Source: Aquabacter sp. L1I39
Lineage (GTDB): Bacteria; Pseudomonadota; Alphaproteobacteria; Rhizobiales; Xanthobacteraceae
NCBI RefSeq assembly: GCF_017742835.1
Contig: NZ_CP072392.1
Coordinates: forward strand, 4,673,597 to 4,737,596
Reading direction: 5' to 3'
Length of the DNA: 64,000 nucleotides
Shown: positions 54,631 through 62,334 of the stretch, piece after piece
Position numbering within the stretch: position 1 is the stretch's first letter
Layout: every line of letters begins with the position of its first letter
Notes under the pieces: model-generated
Databases searched by the model: none
What the model was told of the DNA's origin: nothing
Seen by the model: only the letters and a program-made list of their open reading frames with translations
Translations under genes and position numbers: made by a program

Positions 54631-54743
54631 GGGCGGGTCGTCCGGTTGGCGGGATGTGCGGGAATATTGGTGTGGTCCGCGGCAGGTGCCGATTGCCGTT
54701 TCTTGCAGTTCGATGCCGGCTGTCTCGGCGGTGCGATTTCCGC

Positions 54744-57599
54744 TCACGGCGGCCCATGCAGCATGAAGGCGGCCCAGCGCGCCGCCGGCTGGGCCGTTAC
54801 GCCCGGACCGACGCCGAACCGCCGGAGCGGGCCGGCGTTGGCCGTGTTCGCCGCGCGGCCCATGGCCATGGCTGCCTGGGCGCGGCGCAGCGCTTCGGCC
54901 AGGCTCGGACGGTCAAGGTCCGTAAAGGCGTGGGCATAGAAGGCCACCATCAGTTCCGCCGCCGCCGCGTCCACCACTGGCCACAAGGTAGCGACGACCG
55001 CCCGCGCGCCTTTCAATTGGGCGAGGCCGGCGAGGCTCTCCAGTCCGTGGGGGCCAAGGTCGGCGGTGGCGGTGGCGCAGGCCGATAGCACAAGCAGCTC
55101 CACCCGGCTGAAATCAAGGTCGGTCCGACGCAGCGCGGCGAGCGACAGGCTGCCCCCATGGCCAAGATGTAGGCGCGAGCGCTCGGGCCGTGCCGGCACC
55201 AGCTCGAAATGGCTGGCGATATGAATGATCTCGGTGCCCGCATCGAGCGCGCGGCGCAATGCGGCCTCGGTGAAGTCACCGTCGAGGGCGAGCGCGCCAT
55301 CACGCATCGCCGCCACCCGCAGCGCCTCATGTGCCGCATAGGGAAGCGCGGCGAGGCCATCGGCTGGGCGCGTGGCAGCGAAGGCAGCGATGCGCCAGGC
55401 TTCGCGGTCGGACGCATCCACGGCTCGAAGCGGCACGCCGGTGTCGATGGAGAACGCCCAGCGTTCCACGAGATGACGCTCGCCATCGTGCAGCGCCGCG
55501 AACGGCAAGTGCAGCAAGGGGGGATCAAGCGCGAGTTGGAGGGTGTGGACTTCGCCGAGGCCAGCGGCGACCGGGGCGATGAGGGCGGCATAAAGCTGCC
55601 GCCCCAGAGCCGCCACATCGCCGGGATGATCGAAGATGGCGGCGCGGAAGCGATGGACGAGGTCGGCCAGATGGTCGCTGGGCAAGCCGATCCCGGCCTC
55701 CAGCGTCCGGTCGGCGGTGCGCAACGACACGCTCATGCGGCCATCGCCAAGGTCGAGGAACCGCAGGCGGGCGATGCCGGGCGGCGTGGGCGAGACAGCA
55801 TCGCTGCGGTGCGGCGCTGAAGCGGGCGTCACCCAGTCTTCCGCGAGCACCCGATCGAACCACTGCGCCAGGCGTCGGCGATGAGGTTCGGGATCGGCAC
55901 ATGGCGTCGGTGCCGGCCCCTGGCTGGCATTGGCGAGCGCCCTACCCTCCTCCATCTCGCGCAGCGCATCCACCTCCACCTGATAGAATGTGGCCATGGC
56001 CTCCTCGTCGACGCGAAGCGGCACGGGTGGCGCGTCCCAGACGAGCGCCGCGTCGCGCGCCACGAAGTCCGCGAGCCGGTCGCGCTGCACCAGCGCATGC
56101 ACATGCTCGGCCTCGGGCAGCCGAGCGTGGGTGGCGAGGGTCGCGACGAGTTGGCGGAATGGGCGTTCGCGCCGGGCGAGATAGGCCGACCGCTGCCGCA
56201 CGGCGAGTGCCGCGACGGGCGCGGGCATCGTCGCCGCCACCGCCATCTTGCCGAACAGCGCAGATGCCCGGTCGCGCCGGCGGGCTGACGCGAGCACGGC
56301 AGCGGCATGGAACAGGCCAGAGAGGGCGGCGGCGCGGCCGCGGGCGGCATCCACCGCGAAGGCGGCCCGCACCTCGCCTTCGGCTTCCTCCAAGGCGCCG
56401 TCCGCGATCAGGAGCTCAGCGCGCAAGAGCTGCGCCGCGACACGGTAAGGGTGATCCTGCGCGCAGGCGGCGCGCTCCATGGCCTGGCGCAGGCGCGCGG
56501 CAGCACCGGGGCGCCGGCCCGCCTCCCGATCCAGTTCCTCCGCCGCTACGACAAGGGCCAGCACATCGGGGCAATCGGTCCCGGCTTCGGCCGCGACCTT
56601 TCGGGCGCATCGCTTAAGGATGCGGACCGCACGGGCCGGCAGCCCCTCCGCCACGGCAAGGTCGGCCCGTGCCGCATCCAGCGCCACCGCCAATGCGAGG
56701 CTGAGGGGTTTGCCGCCCCAGCGGCGCGCCTGCGCCAGAAGCCGCCGCGCACGGGGAAGGTCGCCGAGATCGGCCGCGTGTTGGCCGGCATTGACAAGCA
56801 CGAGGGCAAGCCCCGCCCGCTCCGCTTCGGGCGCCTGCGCACAGCTTGCCAGCGCCCTCTCATAGGCTGAGCTGGCTGCCGCCGGATCGCCTCGGCGCTC
56901 GCAGACACTCGCCAATGCTTCCAGCGTCTGGGCATGGAGAACCGGATCAGCGCGCGTGTCCGCCTCAATGGCGCCCAGCATTTCCGCTGCCGCCGCCAAG
57001 TCACCCTTGTCCTGCAAGGCATTGGCGAGAAAGCGCCGGGTGGTCAGGCTCAGGGCCCCGTCGGTGCCGTCGTCCAGCAACTCCAGCGCTGCCTTGAGCC
57101 GCTCGATGGCATCTTCGACGCGTCCGGCCTCGCGCGTCGCAAGTCCGGCATTGGACAGCGCCCGCGCCCGCTCGCCGCGGGTATCGGCACGTGGCGCGAA
57201 GAGGGCGGCGGCTTGGTCATAACTGGCGGCGGCCTCCAGATAGGCCCCGCGATGAAAAAGTGCATTGCCGAGGGTGAGCAGAAGGCGCGCGCGGACAAGG
57301 CTCGCCTCCTCCAGGCCATGCTCGGGTCCCGGCAGTTCCGCAAGGCCACGCCGGGCGGCCTCTTCCGCCCCCTCGCGATCGCTGCCGGCGAGGACGACGC
57401 GGGCGAACTTCTCCCGCAGGACCGCGGCCCGCAGCCGGCCCGATGCCGAAGCATCGCACAGGTCGATCGCCGTGCCGAGCAAGGCGAGCGTCTTGGCCCG
57501 GTCACCGACACGGAAATGCTCGATCGCCTCCTGTTCGAGCCGGCTGATCTTCTCGCGCACTGGGCTTCCCCCGACGGCATCAATGCTAGCGCGAGCCAT
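54744..57599 (-). CDS. TPR-CHAT caspase-like peptidase
   Basis: The 951-residue protein has TPR-like helical repeats over about residues 15-450 (for example GNALFHRGAYLEAAASYDQA and TREAGRVEDAIERLKAALEL) and a C-terminal CHAT domain from about 690. The catalytic dyad is visible: His797 in IIHIASHFEL and Cys841 in LVLSACATATADL. Further CHAT hallmarks are LPFAALHDGERHLVERWAF and KGARAVVATLWPVVDAAAAE. CHAT peptidases cleave partner proteins on a signal sensed by the TPR part, as in separase-like and gasdermin- or CRISPR-linked examples. No signal peptide is seen, so it acts in the cytoplasm. It is the first gene of the co-oriented set. Confidence 0.85.
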   Translation of the reverse strand: MARASIDAVGGSPVREKISRLEQEAIEHFRVGDRAKTLALLGTAIDLCDASASGRLRAAVLREKFARVVLAGSDREGAEEAARRGLAELPGPEHGLEEASLVRARLLLTLGNALFHRGAYLEAAASYDQAAALFAPRADTRGERARALSNAGLATREAGRVEDAIERLKAALELLDDGTDGALSLTTRRFLANALQDKGDLAAAAEMLGAIEADTRADPVLHAQTLEALASVCERRGDPAAASSAYERALASCAQAPEAERAGLALVLVNAGQHAADLGDLPRARRLLAQARRWGGKPLSLALAVALDAARADLAVAEGLPARAVRILKRCARKVAAEAGTDCPDVLALVVAAEELDREAGRRPGAAARLRQAMERAACAQDHPYRVAAQLLRAELLIADGALEEAEGEVRAAFAVDAARGRAAALSGLFHAAAVLASARRRDRASALFGKMAVAATMPAPVAALAVRQRSAYLARRERPFRQLVATLATHARLPEAEHVHALVQRDRLADFVARDAALVWDAPPVPLRVDEEAMATFYQVEVDALREMEEGRALANASQGPAPTPCADPEPHRRRLAQWFDRVLAEDWVTPASAPHRSDAVSPTPPGIARLRFLDLGDGRMSVSLRTADRTLEAGIGLPSDHLADLVHRFRAAIFDHPGDVAALGRQLYAALIAPVAAGLGEVHTLQLALDPPLLHLPFAALHDGERHLVERWAFSIDTGVPLRAVDASDREAWRIAAFAATRPADGLAALPYAAHEALRVAAMRDGALALDGDFTEAALRRALDAGTEIIHIASHFELVPARPERSRLHLGHGGSLSLAALRRTDLDFSRVELLVLSACATATADLGPHGLESLAGLAQLKGARAVVATLWPVVDAAAAELMVAFYAHAFTDLDRPSLAEALRRAQAAMAMGRAANTANAGPLRRFGVGPGVTAQPAARWAAFMLHGPP

Positions 57600-57933
57600 G
57601 CTCGACCGCCAAGGCGGCTCGCCGACGGATCTTCGCCCTCCGCAAGCGCGCGCTTGGCCTCGCCGCGCTTTTCGAAAGCTGCCGTTCGCGGTGCGGCGAG
57701 AGGCTCAGCCGGTACAAAAGCCGCTCAAGTGCAAAGCGCGTCAGTAGAAGCTGAAGCGATTAGCCGCGCTCCCGGACGAGATTGGTCAGGCGCGCCCGGA
57801 CCGATGCTGTGATGTTTCGCTTGGCCTCAGGCACTGGCGGTCATGGCCTCCAGATAAGGTGCGACGGATTTCCAGATGCCCTCCTCGGTAGCATGGTGTG
57901 CGATCTCGGATGATGTAGCCTTGCACCAGCGTG
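57600..57933. other. Region between the CHAT gene and the CRISPR array
   Basis: No intact gene is seen in 334 bases. The minus strand just beyond the last repeat can be read as a short tail (SSEIAHHATEEGIWKSVAPY) ending near 57830, perhaps the end of a lost gene, but it has no family I know. The promoter of the CHAT gene should lie at the left side. Confidence 0.45.
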
Positions 57934-58481
57934 GTTTCGATCCACGCCCCCGTGAGGGGGCGACGGCCGATCTCGGGCCTTTGTTTTCTGGAGTGGCAGT
58001 TTCGATCCACGCCCCAGTGAAGGGGCGACCATGCCGCCGGCCGCAGAAACCGCGATGTCCTGGTTTCGATCCACGCCCCCGTGAGGGGACGACGCGCCCC
58101 TGATACTTGCCCGTCATCCAAGGCGTGTTTCGATCCACGCCCCCGAGAGGGGGCGACTCGCAGGAACCGTCGCTAGCAGTCTTTGGGGCCGTTTCGATCC
58201 ACGCCCCCGTAAGGGGGCGACGCGAGCGTACGCGGCGCCGGAGGACGGCTGTCGAAGTTTCGATCCACGCCCCCGTGAGGGGACGACGCGCCCCTGATAC
58301 TTGCCCGTCATCCAAGGCGTGTTTCGATCCACGCCCCCGAGAGGGGGCGACTCGCAGGAACCGTCGCTAGCAGTCTTTGGGGCCGTTTCGATCCACGCCC
58401 CCGTAAGGGGGCGACGCGAGCGTACGCGGCGCCGGAGGACGGCTGTCGAAGTTTCGATCCACGCCCCCGTGAGGGGGCGAC
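57934..58481 (-). CRISPR. Type I-C CRISPR array, nine repeats and eight spacers
   Basis: Nine 31-base repeats start at 57934, 57999, 58063, 58127, 58191, 58257, 58321, 58385 and 58451. Read on the minus strand they begin GTCGCCCCCTCACGGGGGCG and end TGGATCGAAAC, the type I-C pattern with a strong hairpin. Spacers are 33-35 bases. Units 58063-58256 and 58257-58450 are identical (194 bp each: three repeats and three spacers), so only five spacers are distinct. The repeat at 57999 is the most divergent. The leader side is on the right, next to the cas remnant. Confidence 0.95.
58063..58450. repeat. Perfect 194-bp tandem duplication inside the CRISPR array
   Basis: Positions 58063-58256 and 58257-58450 match base for base as read, including the variant bases that mark each repeat (GGGGACGAC, CCGAGAGG and CCGTAAGG). 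The duplication therefore arose by recombination between repeats, not by three re-acquisitions. Confidence 0.93.
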
Positions 58482-58606
58482 CCCTGCATCCGTAGCAGTT
58501 TGAGACCGCTGCGAAAAAGAGGGGCGTTGCGCGAACCGCGCGCGACTTGGCGGCCGGCGAGGGAGCGCGGGGAAGGCGCGCTGGGTGAAGGGATTGCCGC
58601 TGAACA
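58482..58606 (-). promoter_or_regulatory. Probable CRISPR leader
   Basis: The stretch between the first repeat at 58481 and the cas2 remnant is where a type I-C leader and array promoter belong. It has no coding signature. Function is inferred from position. Confidence 0.5.
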
Positions 58607-58792
58607 TCAAATCTGTCGCGCGAACCCTGCGGACAAAGCCTGGGCGCTTAAGGTTCGCGCAAACCTTGAGAACAGCAGTGGGCCGTCCAGGTCCTGCACG
58701 GGCTTTGCACCCACATGCTCCACGCGCCGCTTGCCTTCCGCCCCGAGGCGGTAGAAGCGCAGACTGTCGGCGGAAGGATCGATCTCACCACC
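58607..58792 (-). pseudogene. cas2: cas2 C-terminal fragment
   Basis: In the frame that also holds cas8c, the minus strand reads [20 protein letters not shown] then [20 protein letters not shown]. This is the C-terminal half of type I-C Cas2 (relatives read [19 protein letters not shown] and DGPL). The N-terminal catalytic strand is missing. The native end should be near 58670; the frame now reads on into the leader and stops at 58607. Confidence 0.82.
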
Positions 58793-58927
58793 TATCGCTC
58801 GATGATTTCGATGCCGTCCGGCAATCCCTCCCGGTCGAGGGTGATGGCATAGTCGGAGAAGCTGCGGGCGGGGGGCGCATTGTCGAGGCCTTCGCTGCCG
58901 GGAACGTGACGCTCCCCCTGGAACAGC
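58792..58927 (-). pseudogene. cas7: cas7 (csd2) C-terminal fragment
   Basis: The minus strand reads [19 protein letters not shown] then [19 protein letters not shown] and IEIIER before a stop at 58792-58794. This resembles the C-terminus of the type I-C backbone protein Cas7 (relatives end in a PARSF-DY, D-AGLPEGV and LIER pattern). It follows the cas8c fragment directly but in another frame, so the fusion product is not made. Confidence 0.65.
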
Positions 58928-59323
58928 CTCGGGCGCCCAGGTTTCCAGGAGGCGGCGCAGGGCAACGAGCCCCGCATCCTCGGCATCGGCCAGCACCTCC
59001 AGATGCACCGCCTTGAAGGCGGCGTGCTCCAATGCCTTGCGTTTGCCGTCCCCTGCGGTGCGCCCCAGCACATAGGCGCTCTTGTCCCACAGCCTGTTGG
59101 GCAGGATGCCAGCGGTGCGCTTGACCGCAGCCGGCACGGAGAGCAGTTGGGGCATCAGCTTCTTGCCCGACGAGGCGCGCAGGTCGATTACCCCAAGGGG
59201 TGTGCCATCGGCCGCCAGTTCGATGGCGAACCCGATCTTCTCCCGCGAAAAGCCCGGCGGCTCGGCCTCTCCCCGCTCCGCCATGCGATCATAATACTGG
59301 TCGAGCGCCTGCAGGATGGTCAT
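58928..59323 (-). pseudogene. cas8c: cas8c (csd1) N-terminal fragment
   Basis: From the ATG at 59323 the minus strand reads [20 protein letters not shown] and continues through [20 protein letters not shown] and [20 protein letters not shown] to about residue 132, a clear match to the start of type I-C Cas8c. A full protein has roughly 600 residues. The similarity stops at 58928, where cas7 sequence begins. Confidence 0.85.
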
Positions 59324-59373
59324 GACACCGTGCCTTCGACCAGGCAGCGCCGCACATCGAACACGCCGCCGGT
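59320..59373 (-). pseudogene. Possible cas5 C-terminal fragment fused to the cas3 remnant
   Basis: After the cas3 HD segment the frame continues [16 protein letters not shown] and stops, overlapping the cas8c ATG by four bases. Type I-C Cas5 proteins end with a GVxDV-like motif, and cas5 normally lies just before cas8c with such an overlap. The piece is too short to be certain. Confidence 0.45.
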
Positions 59374-59686
59374 GAGCCGGGCATGGTGCGCGGCGATGAT
59401 GGCGGCGAGCACCATGCCGAAATTGGGGCCGTAAGAATCGAGGGCAATCCGGGCGCCGGCCGACGAATGGTCGCCGCCGGACGTCCGGTCGCCGGTGATA
59501 TAGGCCTGGAACTCCGGTGACAGCTTCCCAATGTCATGGAGCCGTCCCGCCAGACGCAACACCTCAGCCCAGCCCAGATGCGCGGCAAATGCCGCTGCCT
59601 GCTCGCCGACCCGGTGACTGTGGTCTGGCAGCGTTTCCCACTGATTCAGGGGGCGCGCCGGGAAGGGAGTGGGCGAAAGCTTTCAT
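59374..59686 (-). pseudogene. cas3: cas3 N-terminal HD-domain fragment with frameshift
   Basis: The minus strand shows an ATG at 59684-59686 followed by KAFAHSLPGAPPES, then a one-base frame change, then WETLPDHSHRVGEQAAAFAA and [35 protein letters not shown] and [11 protein letters not shown]. These are the metal-binding His and Asp motifs of the Cas3 HD nuclease. The helicase part is absent. Confidence 0.82.
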
Positions 59687-59863
59687 CACACCCGTCATAC
59701 AGCCCCTTTGCAGAAGTCATTCCTGCGATGCAATCCTGCCGTGCAGGGGCGCCCACTTCACCATGGGTCGCGGCTTGGCGACAGCCTGCTGCATCAAGGC
59801 GCGCCGCTCGAAGGCGGCGATCACGGTCAAGGGGGCTACATGTTGGCCTGACGTGTCGCCCTG

Positions 59864-60652
59864 TCAGCGTGCAAAGGCGAGCGGCGCGGCCCCTGGCCGG
59901 CGCGGGATCACGTCCATGGCTATGCCGTAGATCATCTCCAGGGTATCGGCGGTCATGATATGGCCCGGCGTGCCGCGCGCGATGAGCTGACCGGCGCGCA
60001 GCGCAAGGATCTCATCACAGAAGCGCGCCGCCATGTTCACGTCGTGCAGCACCACCACCACCGCGAGCCCGCGCTCCGCGGCCAGACGATGCACCAGGGA
60101 GAGCACCTCCATCTGGTGAGCTATATCGAGGGCCGAGATGGGCTCGTCGAGCAGCAGGCATTCGGCGTCCTGCGCCACCAGCATGGCGATGAAGGCGCGC
60201 TGGCGTTCGCCGCCCGACAGCGTGTCGACAAGCCGGTCCGCGAACGCCTCCATTCCGGTGAGCCCAATGGCCTCGGCGACCTTCTCTTGGTCGGTGGCCC
60301 CGAACCGGCCGAGCGCCCCGTGCCAAGGATAGCGGCCGAGCGCCACCAGCTCCCGCACCAGAAGTCCCTGTGCCGGTGGCGTCTGCTGCGGCAGATAGGC
60401 AACCTTGCGGGCAAAGGGACGATGCCCCCATTCGGCGAGCGCCTTCCCCGCCAACCTCAGGGCGCCGCCCGATGGCGGCTGCTGGCGGGCGAGCAGCTTC
60501 AGCAGGGTGGACTTGCCCGAACCATTGTGCCCGATCAGGCCGACCACGCGCCGGGCGGGAATATTCAAGGTCAGGGGCTCAAGCAGCACGCGGCCGGCGA
60601 CAGCGTAGGTCACGTCTTGAAGGGTGAACAGGTCGCTCGTTTCGGTCGTCAT
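59864..60652 (-). CDS. fhuC: Ferric siderophore ABC transporter ATPase (FhuC-type)
   Basis: The 262-residue ATPase has Walker A GHNGSGKST, the signature TLSGGERQRAF, Walker B CLLLDEPISALD and the switch VVLHDVNMAARF, the FhuC/FepC pattern. It would energise ferric hydroxamate or similar uptake by the FhuB-type permease encoded two genes upstream. The start overlaps the stop of the exporter gene by four bases. Confidence 0.86.
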   Translation of the reverse strand: MTTETSDLFTLQDVTYAVAGRVLLEPLTLNIPARRVVGLIGHNGSGKSTLLKLLARQQPPSGGALRLAGKALAEWGHRPFARKVAYLPQQTPPAQGLLVRELVALGRYPWHGALGRFGATDQEKVAEAIGLTGMEAFADRLVDTLSGGERQRAFIAMLVAQDAECLLLDEPISALDIAHQMEVLSLVHRLAAERGLAVVVVLHDVNMAARFCDEILALRAGQLIARGTPGHIMTADTLEMIYGIAMDVIPRRPGAAPLAFAR

Positions 60653-62334
60653 GGCGCGTTCTCCAATCCCATCCCCGGCCGGACGGCCCGCGTGTCCTCG
60701 ACGATGCGGCCTCCGGCCATGCGGACGATGCGGTCGGCCAGGTGGAAATAGCGGTCGTCATGGCTGACCACGATCAGCGTGCGGCCTTCGCGCTTCAGCT
60801 CCGGCAGAAGGTCTTCGTAAAACAGGCGGCGGAAATCCGGATCCTGGTCGGCCGCCCATTCATCGGTGATCAGGATCGGCCGGCGCTCAAGAAGCGCCTC
60901 CACCAGGGCAAGGCGCTTCCTCTGGCCCGTCGAAAGATCCGTCGTCGAAAAGCGGCTGCCCTCGAGCGAGACCTTGCCGGCGAGGCCGAACCGTTCCAGC
61001 AGCGCGCGCGCTGCGCCCTCTTGCAGGTCGCAGGCGACGTCATCGAACAGGAAGTAGTCCGAGAAGATGGGGCTGAACAATTGTCGGTAGTCGTCCCTGC
61101 GTTCCGCCGTTACTGCCACGCCGTCCCGCAGCACAGCGCCGGAGGATGGCGCGTAGAGACCAAGCAGCAGCTTGACCAGCGTCGTCTTTCCCGAGCCGTT
61201 GGCGCCGACGATGAAGACCAGCTCGCCGCGCTCAAGGCGCAGGTCCAGCGGACCAAGGGCGAAGGGCGTGCCGCCTTGCGTGGGCGGGAAACGGTAGGTC
61301 ATCGCCACAAGGCTGATGCTCGTGAAGGTCGCTGGCGGTTTGGCCGCCGGCCTTGCGAGCGTGAGCCCCGGCTCGCTGTCGGCGAGGCTCAGGGAGAGCT
61401 GGGCGATGCGCCCCAGCGCGATACGCGCCTGGTCGAACATGGGCAGGGCGGAGCCGAGAAGCTCCATGGGGCCGCGCACATAGAGCAGGACGATCACCGC
61501 TCCGCTCAGGGCAATATTGTCCATGGCCAGCACGCCATGGGCCGCGATCAGCAGGCCGATGAGGACAAAGACGCCCCCTGTGCCGACGGCGTCCGCCACC
61601 CAGTAGAGGGTCATGGCGCGGCTCTTGTGCGTGCAGATAAGGTCCGCCGCACCGCCCAGCCGCGCGCCGAACACCAGGGCCCGGCGTGGCTGGTGGAGCT
61701 TCAGCTCCTTGGCCCCGTCGATAATGGCGCGATATTGCCGGTGGAGGTCGTCCTGGGCGTGGCGGACCGCCTCGTAATCCTTGATCCAGCGACGCTGGGC
61801 GAAACGCTTGGCCGCCGCGCCCAACCCCAAGAAGATCATCGCCATCACGCATGCGGCGGGGGACAGGGCTGCCAGATAGCCGATGCTGCCCAATGTCACC
61901 GCCAGCGCGATGGCATAGCCCGACATGTTGAAGGTGAAGGCCGAGACGGTATCCACATCTGTGGTCAGGACGGCCATGAGCCGGTGGCTGCGATAGTCTT
62001 CCAGCTTGGCGATGGGCGCCCTCAGGATCCGGGCGGAAATGTCCTTGCGCAACGCCGCGATGAGCTTCTGCCCCAGCATGCTGTTGAGTGCCCCCGCAAG
62101 GGCGCTCCCACCCAGGCTCAGCACGCACAAGGCGCTGAACGCTGCGATGAAGGCGGCCCCCTCGCCCGAAGGGGCATGCAGGGCGCGATTGACCGTGGAG
62201 AGCAGCCAAGGCGTGGCGAGGCCGCCGCAGAGGCCGGCCATGGTGGCAAGGACGAGCAGCCGCCAGAGCGGCGCCAGAAGCTGGCCGGCATGCAGGAGAA
62301 CGGCACGAGCCGAGAGCGGCGGGTCCGTGCTCAT
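60649..62334 (-). CDS. Cyclic-peptide/siderophore-type ABC exporter
   Basis: The 561-residue protein joins six membrane spans (about residues 15-300) to an ATPase domain with Walker A IVGANGSGKTT, the signature TDLSTGQRKRLA and Walker B PILITDEWAADQD. The modified Walker B (DEWAADQD) is typical of the SyrD/PvdE cyclic-peptide exporter family. It lies between the FhuB-type and FhuC-type genes with four-base overlaps on both sides, so export and re-import of one siderophore is likely. The start at 62334 avoids a long upstream frame that is a shadow of the permease gene. Confidence 0.84.
   Translation of the reverse strand: MSTDPPLSARAVLLHAGQLLAPLWRLLVLATMAGLCGGLATPWLLSTVNRALHAPSGEGAAFIAAFSALCVLSLGGSALAGALNSMLGQKLIAALRKDISARILRAPIAKLEDYRSHRLMAVLTTDVDTVSAFTFNMSGYAIALAVTLGSIGYLAALSPAACVMAMIFLGLGAAAKRFAQRRWIKDYEAVRHAQDDLHRQYRAIIDGAKELKLHQPRRALVFGARLGGAADLICTHKSRAMTLYWVADAVGTGGVFVLIGLLIAAHGVLAMDNIALSGAVIVLLYVRGPMELLGSALPMFDQARIALGRIAQLSLSLADSEPGLTLARPAAKPPATFTSISLVAMTYRFPPTQGGTPFALGPLDLRLERGELVFIVGANGSGKTTLVKLLLGLYAPSSGAVLRDGVAVTAERRDDYRQLFSPIFSDYFLFDDVACDLQEGAARALLERFGLAGKVSLEGSRFSTTDLSTGQRKRLALVEALLERRPILITDEWAADQDPDFRRLFYEDLLPELKREGRTLIVVSHDDRYFHLADRIVRMAGGRIVEDTRAVRPGMGLENAP

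Noticed and set aside
54744..58481. A Craspase-like CRISPR-guided peptidase formed by the TPR-CHAT protein next to the CRISPR array
   Set aside because: Type III-E systems with TPR-CHAT need a large fused Cas7-type effector, which is absent. The array here is type I-C with a decayed cas operon, and 334 bp separate it from the CHAT gene. The CHAT gene fits better with the exported-protein cluster on its other side.
57827..58610. Minus- and plus-strand frames reading through the CRISPR repeats (repeated RPLTGAWIET or FDPRPREGA peptides)
   Set aside because: These peptides are translations of the CRISPR repeat and are a well-known annotation artefact.
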